A stretch of 64,000 bases of DNA, taken from Coptis chinensis. Its lineage: Eukaryota; Streptophyta; Magnoliopsida; Ranunculales; Ranunculaceae. The translations under genes were made by a program, and so were the position numbers. The DNA is taken from positions 2,814,501 to 2,878,500 of the forward strand of contig CM027377.1 in assembly GCA_015680905.1 (NCBI GenBank), written 5' to 3'. Positions 38,501-50,549 of the stretch are shown piece after piece. The notes beneath the pieces are model-generated. The model did not search any database. It was not told the origin of the DNA and was given only the letters and a program-made list of their open reading frames with translations. Numbering within the stretch: the stretch's first letter is position 1; each line of letters begins with the position of its first letter.

Positions 38501-39447
38501 ACTTGTTGCTTAACTACCTGACATCTGCAATCTTACTGCGAAAGTTTAGTTGCATGATAAGGATCCGTCACATTTTCATCATATGGAGATCTTCAATAAT
38601 TGTGAATTCACCTTTTAATGCATTTATCAAAAACTTCATGTTTGTAATGACCACAAGGTGCCCCTTTTCGAAACTCAACCTTTCAAAAACGTCAGCTTTT
38701 CTATTGAAGCTGTCCATATATCACCTTTTATGTCGGGACATTATCTGTCTAAGTATTAACATGTGAGTTCAATAATTTGTTTTACAGCTAACAAATATCC
38801 TTTTTTCTCTTATAACTGGTCTGCTTCTTTTACAGTCTAACATCAACAACTCAATAAGATATAGAAATGTCTTGTTTTTCAAACAATTGGAAGTATACTA
38901 GTATTCTTTCTCGTTGTGCTTTGTGTTTAAAGCAATTAGGGAAAACATTGTAGTCTGTTGTAAGTAAATTAGTGCAAGTCGTACTTTCACCTCGACATGA
39001 TTACATCAAATATTATTCCAGATAAGTAGATAACATACAAACTGCTATTTTTATTATTTGATTATTTTGCTTACACACTATGTGTTTTGTTTTGTTAACT
39101 ATCTTCATTTGACTCTAGTATATGTGTTTATGGTGGCTTCACAGTCATAGAGCATAAGCAGCTCATGTGGGTGCTCCATGAACACAAGGCAATTGTCCAA
39201 ATTGACTTCTTGAAAGTGAACTTTCCATCTAATTGTTGAACTACAGGTGGAGGTGGAGAGGATGAGGGGAAAGGCTCACGACAAGTTGATGGAGAAACTT
39301 GCAGCTGCAAGGCACAAAGCTGAAGAGAAGCGGGCCGCAGCAGAAGTCAAGAGAAATCGTCAAGCTGCTAAAACTGAGCAGCAAGCAGAATATATCCGAA
39401 GAACTGGACGCCTTCCATCATTTTCTTGTTGTAATTGGTGTTTCTGA
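35531..39447 (+). CDS. Long C-terminal remorin family protein
   Basis: Six exons: 35531-35581, 35776-35905, 35985-36593, 37706-38201, 38390-38471 and 39247-39447, all GT-AG and in phase; 522 residues. The first 290 or so residues are low-complexity and disordered (SLDYDSGYDSASMSSSVFEF; a Thr/Pro/Ser run TPVRATTPIRSPTSSRPSTP). The C-terminus is a Remorin_C coiled coil, from SRAAAWEEAEKAKYTARYKR through MRGKAHDKLMEKLAAARHKA, ending in FSCCNWCF. Remorins sit on the inner face of the plasma membrane in nanodomains; the Cys-rich tail is the likely S-acylation and anchoring site. The frame is intact. The large N-terminus places it with the Arabidopsis At1g30320/At2g02170 group, which also fits the gene order. 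Confidence 0.9.
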
Positions 39448-41096
39448 AGTATTGATGTATTCTACATTGATGTATGATATATTGTTTTGGTCAGAGTTGT
39501 GTATGTAACACAATCTTCTTGGTTGAAATTGTTGTCCTAAACCGTGAGCATTGTTTGTTACTTTCTGCACAAGATTTTTACCAAAATGAGGCAAAACAGT
39601 GCATCAATGCCAGAATATTGTTGTATAATTTCATGGTCCATCTCCTCTCTCTCTCCTCCCAGAGTCCCACCTATTTCTCCGTATGTATAATATATAGATG
39701 TTGGCCAAAGTATTCTGGTTAAATTTATTTGATATAGCCTGCTTGGTTTTTCTAGGAAAAAAACAAAAAGTTGGACTTGTATACGCATTTCTCTTGTTTT
39801 CTTTACACATACTGACTTGTGGATGAAAATTATCAGTGTGAAAAATATACGTGGGCGTACGACTCAGTGTGTAGTGTACTAGTTTTGGCTCTAACACACT
39901 AACAAACTCAGTGTGTAACCTAACAACCTTATTTGATTGATTTAGAATGATGATATAAAAGCGAGATTTATGAATTAGGAATTTAGGAGTTGCTGTTTAC
40001 ATTTGCTTAAGAAAAATACTACGCATAGACTTTTTGACGAAAAGCACTCCCACTTGTTTGGCATACATAGATAAGCACGTTGGGATGGATGGAGTATCTT
40101 TTGTTTCCCCCATTTGTGCGTGTATTTGTGTGGACAAGAACTGCACATCATAGAAGTTATCTCCACTATGAATTACCATATTGGAATAGGATTAGAAGAT
40201 CAGTAACAAATGTCTTACTGTGAATGGGCGAAAACCAACCGTTTATGAAACCTCAAACGTGTAAAGAATTTGATGGGCATAGATAGATCTAGGAGGTGCG
40301 TGTGGGGTGGTTGCACCCCACAAAAAGTCCCATAATGTATTAGTAATTTGTTAGGCTATAAAGATTTACACCTCCCAAATTTTATATAAAAATTCTATTA
40401 CCGCACTCTCTAGTTCAATTACTGGATTGCATATACTCTTGCACTCTAGACATTGAATCTTGGTTAACTCTGTTGATGGTGCTAGAAATTGTATTGTAAA
40501 GATGATTTATAGGAGTGAACATATGAGCGTTCAAACTTAGGGCCATCACTGATTATTTCCAAAACCCGTGTAATTTTTTTATTTTTAATTAAATTGGAAC
40601 GTATCTAGCTAAAAAAAAAAAAAAAAAAAAAAAAAAAGATGATCAAACAAGCATTAAGGAAAAAAAAAATTAGCCCAAAATGTAAATACAATGGGAAACT
40701 CCCTCACTCGAAGTGTTTTTTTTAGAAGAAGTGAAATTAAAAGCGAAATTTAGTCAATAGACCAAGAAAAATGTTGATCTACCTTTGCTTCTTTTAGAAC
40801 AAACTCCTCCCTATCGTACTAGCATTGATGGGCCGAATGGTCGTTTTCCATCTTTTTAAATTATTGGTCTTTATGGGTCAAAGCTGACGTGCGAAAACAT
40901 CTCACTGGCACACTCCCTTAAAGCAGGTTGATGTCCACACTCCACACACAGTTGCACACGCTTCTGTGAATCTATAACCACCACCGAATCCAAAATTACA
41001 TTCTCTGTTCACTTCAAACCTCCAAAATATCGATTTTCCCATTATATTGAAATTTCAATAAATCATCGACATTTGAAAGAAAAGTGTACAAATTAG
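39448..41096. other. Intergenic spacer between remorin and the SINE
   Basis: The remorin 3' UTR probably runs to about 39.6 kb. A long A run (27 or more bases) lies at about 40611-40637. No gene was recognised; frames of 60-88 codons here have no family features. Confidence 0.4.
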
Positions 41097-41200
41097 CAAA
41101 GTTAGTAAAACTTTTAGGTGACGAGACTCAAATTCTGCCATCATCAAAGAGTTGTTGATCTCATTTAAAACGATTTGCAAATAAAAAAAAATAGGGGTTT
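41097..41200 (+). mobile_element. SINE-like copy, same family as in TIPIN intron 2
   Basis: Shares the blocks TAGTAAAACTTTTAGGTGA, GACTCAAATTCTGCC and CATCAAAGAGTTGTTGATCT with the minus-strand copy at 10335-10472, then an A-rich tail. Its 3' part abuts or overlaps the left arm of the foldback element beginning at about 41171. Confidence 0.5.
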
Positions 41201-41589
41201 TAGGAAAATATTTTATCTTGACACGTAAACAAACTCAAAAACGTTAGGACGTTTATAAGTTTCGGATTAGTCTAATATTTTGTAGATATAATTTCGTAAC
41301 TATTCTAAATATTGTCACAAATAATAAAAAAATCAAAAAATTTCAAACTTGTCAAATATAGTTAACAATTTACAAAATTTAGCTAATTGTAGACAGTTCA
41401 TTTTCACCATTTTTATACTATATTTGGCAAGTTTAATTTTTTTTTAAATTATTTGTAACAATATTTAGAATAGTTAGAAAATCATATCTACAAAATATTA
41501 ACCTAATATCCAAACGATTTTAAATTTGTTTACGTGTCAAGATAAAATATATCTCTAGAATTTTTCCCATAAAAAAAAATTACAAATCG
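41171..41589. mobile_element. Foldback MITE with arms of about 170 bp
   Basis: Left arm and right arm pair over ATTTTATCTTGACACGTAAA, the inner CTAATATTTTGTAGATAT and CTAACTATTCTAAATATTGT-like blocks, with a short central loop. The outermost pairing (CGATTTG...CAAATCG) may partly come from the neighbouring SINE tail, so the outer limits are uncertain. It is non-coding. Confidence 0.65.
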
Positions 41590-42131
41590 GTAAGTACACA
41601 TGGACGAAGGCGATAATGATAATAATAGGAGATTACATGAATTATTGATGGACATTGTTTACAAGTTGTTGGTACATAGTCGAAAATATTCTTCATAAAA
41701 TAAAAATCCCGTACATGTTATGTCGGTATTTTTCTCGACATCAATCGATATCTCAGATGTTTGGCAAATTTGGCAGCAAGTGTAGAGATATTGAAAGTGT
41801 GGTTTTAGGACCACAAGATCCTAAGTTACATAATATATTCAATTAATTTCTCTCACCTTCCGTACCCTGACAACGACCACTAATGGATGCAGTGCACATG
41901 CTACACGTCTTGTCAGTCAGAAAACACACGAACGGTCAAGATTCAAAACAAGTACGGATTATTCAACGGTTAAGATTAAAATAACACCTCGTTTCGTGTC
42001 GGGGTCTTAAAAGCGTTAACTCATTAACCACACTTCACATTACCCGTAAGTGAAAGAGAAGAGAATAGATAGAGTTCAAAAAGCAGACCTTTACTCTTTT
42101 TTAACATTTTTTTCTCTATTGTAAAAAAGCT
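41590..42131 (+). promoter_or_regulatory. Upstream region of the ARF gene
   Basis: Lies between the foldback element and the first leader ATG of the ARF gene. A 63-codon frame (41655-41846) has no recognised features. No core promoter element could be fixed. Confidence 0.35.
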
Positions 42132-42644
42132 ATGGTGTGTGGGCATGGTGATCCTGAAGGTTTGATTTAGGATGGATGATGAAGTTTTGAGGGGGTTTTA
42201 GTGTTTGGTATATGGAGTAGTAGTAGAAATGCAGGATCTTTTTTGAAACGTTTGTGTTTTTGGTTCGGGGAAGTTTTTAAGTTTTGGTTTTTGTGATCTT
42301 TGGAGTGTGATGGATTGATATTGAGCTGGTGGAGATCTTCACTGTAAGTTAATTTGTTTCCTTTTATAGTAATAGTGTTAATTTGAGCTGAATTTGATAA
42401 GTTTTGGTTTGATAATTATAGATTTGGGTTGTGTTTGTGATATACTGAAATGCCATGGAAGTGAAGTTGAAGGTTTTTTATTTGCTATTTATGGTAATTT
42501 TTTTGCAGAAGGAGGGAAGTGTAGAGACTAGAGAGGAGTATGTGTAGTTCAAACTATGGGAAAGGGTTGTTGGATGTGAAGAGGGAGAGAAATGGGAGAG
42601 TGGAGGAGAGTGGGAAAGAAGCTTATTATAACTTTTTTGAGTAA
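42132..42644 (+). promoter_or_regulatory. ARF 5' leader with several upstream ORFs
   Basis: Between 42132 and the main ATG at 42679 there are several short upstream frames. At 42132 there is a 12-codon uORF (MVCGHGDPEGLI), followed by MDDEVLRGF and others of 2-5 codons; the longest, 42540-42644, has 34 codons (starting MCSSNYGKGLLDVKRERNGR) and stops 34 bases before the main start. Upstream ORFs in ARF leaders are known to repress translation and to need reinitiation (shown for ARF3 and ARF5 in Arabidopsis). Whether all lie in the transcript depends on the unknown start site. Confidence 0.55.
42344..42508 (+). other. Probable 5' UTR intron of the ARF gene
   Basis: A strong donor (ACT|GTAAGTT) at 42344 and a T-rich acceptor (TTTTTTTGCAG|AAGG) ending at 42508 bound a T-rich, ATG-poor segment in the leader. 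Leader introns are common in ARF genes. It is inferred from motifs only. Confidence 0.55.
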
Positions 42645-42678
42645 ATTTTGGTTCTTGAAGTTAGGGTTTCTGTAAAGG

Positions 42679-45600
42679 ATGAAACTTGCAACTTCTTCAG
42701 GGTTGGGGCAGCAAGGTCAAGAAGGTAAACAATTGTATTTGGTTCGTGTTTCCGATTAGTTTGGTGTATGAAACATCGTTGTTTAATTGAATTATTCCGC
42801 TAAATGGTGATTATGTACTGTGGAAATTTCTAATAGGGGAGAAGAGATGTTTGAATTCGGAGCTATGGCACGCTTGTGCTGGTCCTCTCGTGTCCCTTCC
42901 GACAGTTGGTACCCGTGTTGTCTACTTTCCTCAGGGACATAGTGAGCAAGTATGATGGGGCATTGCATTTGTCTACTTGTTCTTTTTCAATCTATTGTAG
43001 ATTTTTTTGGTTAAAACTGCTTTTGAACTCAGGTTGCTGCTTCGACTAACAAGGAAATTGATGGCCATATTCCCAATTATCCAAATCTGCCTCCGCAACT
43101 GATCTGCCAACTTCACAATGTTACAATGCACGTAAGTTTGATGTTGTAGTTGACACATAAGTGTATTTGTATTGAAATATGGATAATGATTTTATATGAT
43201 GTTATGAAATTTCAGGCGGATGTTGAAACGGATGAAGTGTATGCTCAAATGACTTTGCAGCCATTGACACAGGTAAGTTTACGGTCTACTTTAAAGTGTT
43301 GTCTATTTAAATATGCTATTCTAGAGGAGTTGTTCATTGAAAAGTTCTGTGCAATGTGTAGCAAGAGCAAAAGGATACTTACATTCCCGCCGAGCTGGGT
43401 ATTCCAAGCAAGCAGCCAACAAACTATTTCTGCAAGACATTAACAGCTAGTGATACTAGTACTCATGGAGGATTCTCTGTTCCTCGTCGTGCTGCTGAGA
43501 AAGTGTTTCCTCCACTGGTAGGTGCTAGTGTGCAAGTTACTTCTTGTTTTCTTTTCTTCTTCTTAAGGTTGGTTCTCGATTCCCTTTCTTTTCCTTCAGG
43601 ATTTCTCTCAGCAGCCACCAGCGCAGGAGCTTATTGCCAGGGATCTTCATGATGTTGAGTGGAAATTTAGGCATATCTTTCGAGGTAGGTTGAGTACATC
43701 TTTTGAGATACACATATATATACCTTTTAACGGTGTAACATGAGAACAACTTGAAGACTTTTCCCTACTCTATCTGGGAGATGGAAGTTGCATTTCTAAA
43801 ATGGGGAAAAAAAAATCTTTTTGGCCTTGTTATTTTTTTTCTGTACTTGTTTTAAGGATTTCTAATAAAAAAAGTAATGATCGAAAAAGGATGTATAATT
43901 TAGGTTGAGGACGCCTTCCACAAAAAGTAAACCAATTGAAACCATAGCAAAAGTTTAATGATGGGGGTAACATATTACAGTAAGAGAAACTCCAACTGGA
44001 AGCAAATGTTCTGGAGGAATGACCACTCAATATGTAGAAGTCCCATATTAAACTACTCTCCTGACAATCCTACCTGAAAATATGAGGCGATACTACCTCT
44101 TTTGACCAATATAAATGGTACTAAAGGTTGATACAAATGATCTGTTTACTGCAGTTGGTGTAGACTTGTACTACTGTAGTAGATCTGTTTAACCCGTTTT
44201 TGCTTGTGGAGGACAAAAACAACAGTTTGCGGTTGTTGTTTCTCGAGTACATTTAGCTATGGTATCCTTCTTTTAGGGGTTCATTCAAACCTGTGCGCTC
44301 TTTTTCTCTGAACTTTCTTTTATCACCTAAGATTTCTTCGATTAGTGATTGCTCACGTAAAGTTGTTGTCTCTTGTATGTAATTCTTTGTGACATTTTGT
44401 TTACTATTCTTTTCCTAAAGTTTGTTACTACGATTCATAAACTTTATCCTGCTAGGTTTTGTACATTATCTGCTTGGTCTTTTACTGCTCCTGTGGATGT
44501 TGTTTTACTTCACCATTCGTCATGCAGGACAGCCCAAAAGGCATCTTCTCACCACAGGCTGGAGTGTGTTTGTCAGTGCCAAGAGACTTGTTGCTGGGGA
44601 TTCTGTTCTTTTTATATGGTGCACATTTCTTTACTTTGTCGTTTTGAAGTCAACTACGAGGCTGTGCTTGTAACTATTCCAGTATGCTCATGTACTCTCT
44701 TTAATGTTTAGGAATGAGAAAAATCAGCTCCTCTTGGGGATTCGTCGTGCAAGTCGACCACAAACTGTGATGCCTTCTTCCGTTTTATCAAGTGATAGCA
44801 TGCATATAGGACTTCTAGCTGCTGCAGCTCATGCTGCGGCTACTAATAGCCGTTTCACAATCTTTTATAATCCTAGGTAGTAAGCATTGTTTTCTTTTTA
44901 CATATGTTATCACTACTTTTAAGAAAAAAATATGTTATCAGTACTTAGACATGTATTTTCCTACTTATGCATTGGTGTTACATTTGCAGAGCTAGTCCAT
45001 CAGAGTTTGTCATACCACTTTCAAAGTATGTGAAAGCAGTGTTTCACACTCGTGTATCTGTTGGAATGCGTTTCCGGATGCTCTTTGAAACTGAAGAGTC
45101 AAGCGTCCGTAGGTATTTTAGTAGTTAATTATAAGTTTAAACAGCTTGATGATCTCTCTTATTTATTTGTTGGAGCTACTTGGAATTGAACTGTGCTTTT
45201 GTTGGAGCACAATTTGATATCGATTAGTGGGCGTATTCAAAATCTGGAAATGGCCATCTTGTTCAGGTACATGGGTACAATAACAGGAATAAGCGATTTA
45301 GATTCTGTTCGTTGGCCAAACTCCCATTGGCGGTCTGTCAAGGTAATATCAACATTTGATAATTTAATATGTATTATGTTACTGCAAATCTTTCCGATAT
45401 CTTGTATGGTTATGTCTCTTTGTTGTCTATACCGTGATGTCAACTTAGACTCACATTTGCATATGCTTGTTTCTGAAATTACAAGTATACTATGTTACTC
45501 AGATTTTTCGTAGGTTGCCATTGAAGGATGCTTAGACAGTAGAGAGAGATTATATGACTTCTATCCATCGATTTGTTTATCATAATGGTTTTTTGTTAAA

Positions 45601-47100
45601 CGACATGCTTATCTAATCACGAACCTTATGTTTTCTTTCAACCGTAAATTTTCTCACGAGTGATAGTTTTGTTTCATCAACTAATGCACTTCACATTCTT
45701 TTTCCAGACATCCACATGTTGCTCTTTGAAAAACATGGCCTAATGTTTAAAAAAATTCAGTTTCCTAGTATCTCTTGCTGAACTTTGACGAATATTGGAA
45801 ATGAAAGTAGATTGATTTTTAACCACTCTGGATGTGCATGTTCAATACTACCATGGATGCTTGAATAAGATACACCTGCAAATTTCTAGTACACGGTGTC
45901 AGTTATCTTCTTATACTAAAATTTCTAATTTTGATGAAGTAATGACATTCTGATGTGAGTGGGCACCTGTAGGTTTTGGACCCATTCTTGGAAATGGGGC
46001 CTGTGTTTTTGGTAATTGATCATCATAGACTTTGGAAATGTAGGTTGGTTGGGATGAGTCAACAGCAGGTGAAAGACAACCCAGAGTGTCGCTTTGGGAA
46101 ATTGAGCCATTGACAACCTTTCCAATGTACCCGTCTCTGTTCCCCCTCAGGCTGAAACGCCCTTGGCATCCTGGACTATCTTCTCTTCATGGTATAATTC
46201 TGTTTTTCTTTGGATAATTGATCATGAACGTTTTTCACTTTTATAGATGGGGTCTATGTTACCATGTGGGAGCCTTATCAGGGGTCCTTCATCTCAGGAT
46301 GAGAGTCGGTAACTTTAAATTATGATGCTTCCTTTAATTTGCATGTAATTAATGTCTTTGGGTGTGTCGGTGTTCTGGGACTGTTCACAGCTAGTTTTCA
46401 GAGACATCTACGGTCTTTCCCTCTCTGCACCTATCTCTCTATTCATGTATTTTTTTTTTTGTTGCAAAACCATAATTTTCTTCCTCGGTGAAAGCCTGCT
46501 TGGCTAAAAGTATTGTTCATTTTCGTCTCCAACAAAAGTATCTATTTTCGTCTTTTGAAGCCTCTCTCTTATTGCAGACACTAAAGATGATGCAACTAAT
46601 GGCCTTATGTGGCTCAGAGGGGATACTGCAGAGCGAAGCCTTCAGTCCCTGAATTTTCAAGGACTTGGGATGAGCCCCTGGCTGCAGCAGAGAGTTGACC
46701 CATCAGTGCTCAGAAACGAACATGATCAGCAGTACCAAGCCCAAGCCATTGCAGCTTTACAGGATATAAGAAATGGAGATTCTCTGAAACAGCAATTTCT
46801 GCAGTTTCAGCAGCCTTTCCAGTATCTTCAACAGTCATCTGGACCAAATCCTCTATTTCAGCAGCAGCAGCAGCAGCAGCAGCAAGTTATGCAACAAGCA
46901 GTTCCTCAGCAGAATCTGAATGATCAATCCCAATGTTTAGCTGAGAACCAACCCCGACACCTTCTGCAATTGCAGCAGCAACTGCAGCAATCTCTTGGTG
47001 GCCAACACAAGCAGCAAGCCCAACAACAGCAACAGCAAGCTTATCAAGAGCAACAGCAAGCTTATCAAGAGGCATTTCAGATTTCAAACAATCAGTTTCA

Positions 47101-47131
<31 letters not shown>

Positions 47132-48342
47132 CAACAACAACAACAATCTCTATCTGCTTCTTTATGCCAAAAGCCAGACATGACTGATTCCAATATGGCC
47201 TTCTCAGCATCCCTAAACCCTTCTAGTATACAGAATATGCTGGGGTCATTTTGTCCTGGAGGTAGTGGGAATCTTCTTAACTTCTCAAGAATAAGTGAGT
47301 CCATGTTGAGTGACCAGCAGCATCAACAGCAGTGGTTACCAAAATTTCCTTTTTCACAAGGCAATACTTTTGAGGGTTCGGCATCCCTCCCACCTTACCT
47401 TGGGAAGGATGGTGCGGTGGAGGCAGATAATTGTACTGGAGATACTCATTCCCATACGCTCTTTGGTGTTAACATTGAATCTTCCCCACTTCTTCTCTCC
47501 AGTGTCATCCCCAGCTTAGGTGCCTCTTCAATTGATGCTGACGGATCCGCGCCTTTCGGAGCTTCTGGCTTTCAGAATTCTCTGTATGGCTGTATGGATG
47601 ACTCATCTGATTTGCTTCACGGTGCAGGGCAAGTCGACCCCCCGACCAGAACCTTTGTTAAGGTGCGAGTCAGAAGTGAATTCTCTCTTGGTGCTCTTGC
47701 CTTTCGATTAGATTTAATTTTTAGTTTTTATGTATTTGATTGTGCAGGTTTACAAATCAGGATCAGTTGGGAGGTCACTAGACGTCGCCCGGTTCAGTAG
47801 CTACCATGAGCTGCGAGAAGAGCTGGGTCGGATGTTTGGAATAGAGGGGCAGCTGGAGGACCCTCTGAGATCAGGCTGGCAGCTTGTATTCGTCGACAGG
47901 GAGAATGATGTACTTCTCCTTGGAGACGGACCATGGGAGTAAGTTCTGCTCCATATTGAACTCATTAAACTGTCTCTGTCTGTCTGTCTGTCTCTCTCTC
48001 TCTCATGCACAAACACACTAGTACCTTCTGTTGAGTGTTGTAAATCTTTTGGGATGATCTTTGGTAATTGTTCCTTGTTCTGAATAATATAGAGTTTTTG
48101 CTGCCAAGTTATACTTTTCCATCTTTTATTAATTAATTAATGGTTATTTATTTTGCTACTTATGCAGGGCATTTGTGAACAATGTCGGGTATATCAAGAT
48201 ACTCTCTCCCGAGGATGTGCAGAATTTAGGGAAGCAAGGGGCTGACTCTTTGAGCCCCAACGGTGGTCAAAGGCTGAGCAGTAGTTGCGATTCTCGGAAT
48301 CACGTGTCGGGGATACCTTCTATTGGCTCACTGGAATATTGA
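42679..48342 (+). CDS. ARF6: Auxin response factor, activator class, ARF6/ARF8 clade
   Basis: Fourteen exons: 42679-42724, 42837-42949, 43033-43131, 43216-43272, 43362-43518, 43600-43684, 44528-44618, 44712-44876, 44990-45112, 45267-45342, 46044-46191, 46578-47662, 47748-47938 and 48168-48342; about 869 residues. B3 DNA-binding domain ([40 protein letters not shown]), dimerisation/ARF domain ([36 protein letters not shown]), a Gln-rich activation region in exon 12 (runs of 9 and 16 Q), and a PB1 domain ([27 protein letters not shown]). It binds auxin response elements and is held off by Aux/IAA proteins through PB1. Exon 5 has one base too many: four As at 43500-43503 where AAEKVFPPL needs three, which throws the downstream frame. 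The rest is intact, so sequencing error is plausible. The miR167 site and gene neighbours favour ARF6. Confidence 0.9.
46858..47146 (+). repeat. Coding CAG/CAA repeats of the ARF Q-rich region
   Basis: A CAG run at about 46858-46884 and a (CAG)8(CAA)8 tract at 47099-47146 encode 9 and 16 glutamines. Between them a 24-base unit coding for QQQAYQE-like text is duplicated. Length changes here would stay in frame. Confidence 0.9.
47867..47887 (+). promoter_or_regulatory. miR167 target site in the ARF mRNA
   Basis: Within exon 13 the 21 bases from GAGATCAGGC to GGCAGCTTGT pair with miR167 (known sequence beginning UGAAGCUGCC). The uninterrupted core GCTGGCAGCTT covers the cleavage position, and the mismatches (one at the G in ATCAGG, and the two ends) are those I remember for Arabidopsis ARF6. 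miR167 restricts ARF6/ARF8 in flowers and other tissues. Confidence 0.85.
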
Positions 48343-48372
48343 CCACGATAGCTGTGGTATGTTATATAAATG

Positions 48373-48404
<32 letters not shown>

Positions 48405-50549
48405 GAAGCGCGTGGTCAACCTGTCACAGCTTCCTTAGCTAGTGAGTGACATTGATGCTCAGCAAGATTGATTCCTGTGTTCAATTTTATATATTTAGTT
48501 GTTTTATCAATTAATGTAAAAATATTCTTAGTTTTATCCCAGAACTGATAATATTGCAAGATTTATTCTGGTATCCAGTTTCTATACTAATTTGGTTTAT
48601 CCCTGAGCCGTAATATCGTGTTGAGTAGATATTTTCCTCGTATACCAGATTATTTGCGGTTTGGCCTTTCCCTTGATATTTTCAGAAGTATTGTAGAGAT
48701 TTGCACTTGCTGTCTCCTACATCACTAGCGTGAAAACCTTTGCTCACGTAAAGCACTAGGTTATTATTATCTTTTATGAGTTTAGCTGATGGGACTTGTT
48801 GAGATTTTCTTAAGATGAAGTTATCTTTATCCTTACTTCATTGGTGCATGCATACTTACTCAAATCATGTTTGATGCAGTTTCGGTTTCGGCGATGGTAT
48901 TGATTACCCCCGGACAATGATCCAGCATTGCAGCGCCCTAGTATTGACTACCCGAGGACAATGATCAGGCGTTGCAGCTTCCCCGTATTAGTTACTCTTA
49001 TCAATTGAAGTTTTAGAATATGAACCAAGTAGGAACAGTGTTTACTCTGTACTGTACATTCATACACATAAAGCTGATGTATGTTACTCTTTATGTTTCC
49101 TGACTTGAAGTCTTTCCATTAGTTGGTCATATTAGTTGCCACTTCTAGCTTTAATTTTGAATATATATGCATTACCTGGAGTACTCTTTTCCGTTTCCCC
49201 TTGTTCTTGACTTGGAAGACGATTGATGTTATCCGCATGTAGTATGGTGATGTGGTTTCTACTTTCTAGATTCTGCCCAACTTTGTCTTGTGAAAGTTGG
49301 TACAGACTCGTTGGTTCTGTTGCAGGCGAAATGAGTGTCGCACATCTTCCGTTTTTATAGTCTAATTTTCTGTTAGTGAAGTAGCAAATAAATGATTTTC
49401 CTGAACAATGTTATGGTTTTGGACATGGCACTTCAAGCTGCAAAAAGAAAAGTATATGGTTCTAATCTATGATCGCTTTAAATTGTCATTGGTTGAATGC
49501 TTCACCTGAAGCTGCTCCCTAGTATTGCAAAGACCTTGTGTGGCTTAATCTGTTTATAACCAAGTGCATCTACTTTATATATCTTTTGCTACTGTTATGG
49601 TTTTCTACATGTTATACAATTGTTAATGCTAGTCTGATGTACAAATCAGAAACAATCTAGCTAGCATTTTTTTAATAAACTAATCTAACTGGGAAAAAGA
49701 GAAGTAACTTTTGCTTGTGACTTAACATATCAATCACGACTTCTGTACTGTTCCAAACGGCTTTACTTTTAGTTTCTTTTTCAAGGCTTTTAATTCCCGC
49801 GTGACAATAAACTGGCGATGCTATTATGGTCTAATGATGAAGGTCACAAGAAAGAGTATTGCAGTGAAGTTATTTTCATTTGGTGGTATAAAGTTCTCTT
49901 TTGATGAAGGCAGGACCAGAGAGGTAAATTGCAATATAATAAATACACTATCTCAAATTCTCAACCTGGAAGGGTTGAAGAACAGTTGCTTTTTTTTTTG
50001 GTTGGTCTGCAATATAGAGCCAATATCTGAATATTTGATCCTACAACAATCTATTGAACGGGGCAAAATGCAACCTATAAAAGGTTACCTAGCAAAAGAG
50101 GAAAAAGTAGCAAGGGGCTCTGAAAGGTTCCAAGCCTCTAAAAGTCTCGTAGGAGCTAGGGCTAGGTCAGTTCTATGAATTGATTAACTATTTAAATGTA
50201 TATATGAATTTGAGAAGCCAGTTCACACTTGCGTATACGTTAGTTATGCTGGGTAGAATGTAGAAACTCATATGGTAGCTGGGTGGACTAACCACCAGTT
50301 ATCTCTGAGTGAGCTTCCAAATTATTTAGTGGATGTAAACTGGGTTTAATTGAATATAACGAAAAAAGAAGGTAGAACGCAGGAATAATTCAACTCAAAA
50401 GAATCCACTTGTACAAAAGAAACTATCCAAAGCCTTTACATCACTGTATTCTACAACAGCTAGTTGAAGAATCAATATAATTGAAACAACAAAATTAAAT
50501 TCAAAAGAAAAGAAAAAAAAGAAGAGGACCAGTGCTGTCTGATAGCCGC
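48343..50549. other. 3' flank of the ARF gene and convergent spacer
   Basis: Contains TC and CA microsatellites (48374-48404), the probable ARF 3' UTR, and a short diverged direct repeat (ATTGACTACCC..GACAATGATC..GC.TTGCAGC) at about 48900-48980. A 125-codon frame at 49801-50178 starts at GTG and has no recognised motif. Confidence 0.4.

Noticed and set aside
40611-40637. Long A run as evidence for a retrogene insertion
   Set aside because: No coding text or target duplication is seen next to it; a simple A run is the plain reading.
46887-47304. Minus-strand frames rich in Val, Ala or Cys
   Set aside because: They are antisense shadows of the ARF CAG/CAA repeats.
49801-50178. 125-codon frame between the ARF and pseudokinase genes
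   Set aside because: It begins at GTG, has no recognised motif, no splice context and no family-like composition.
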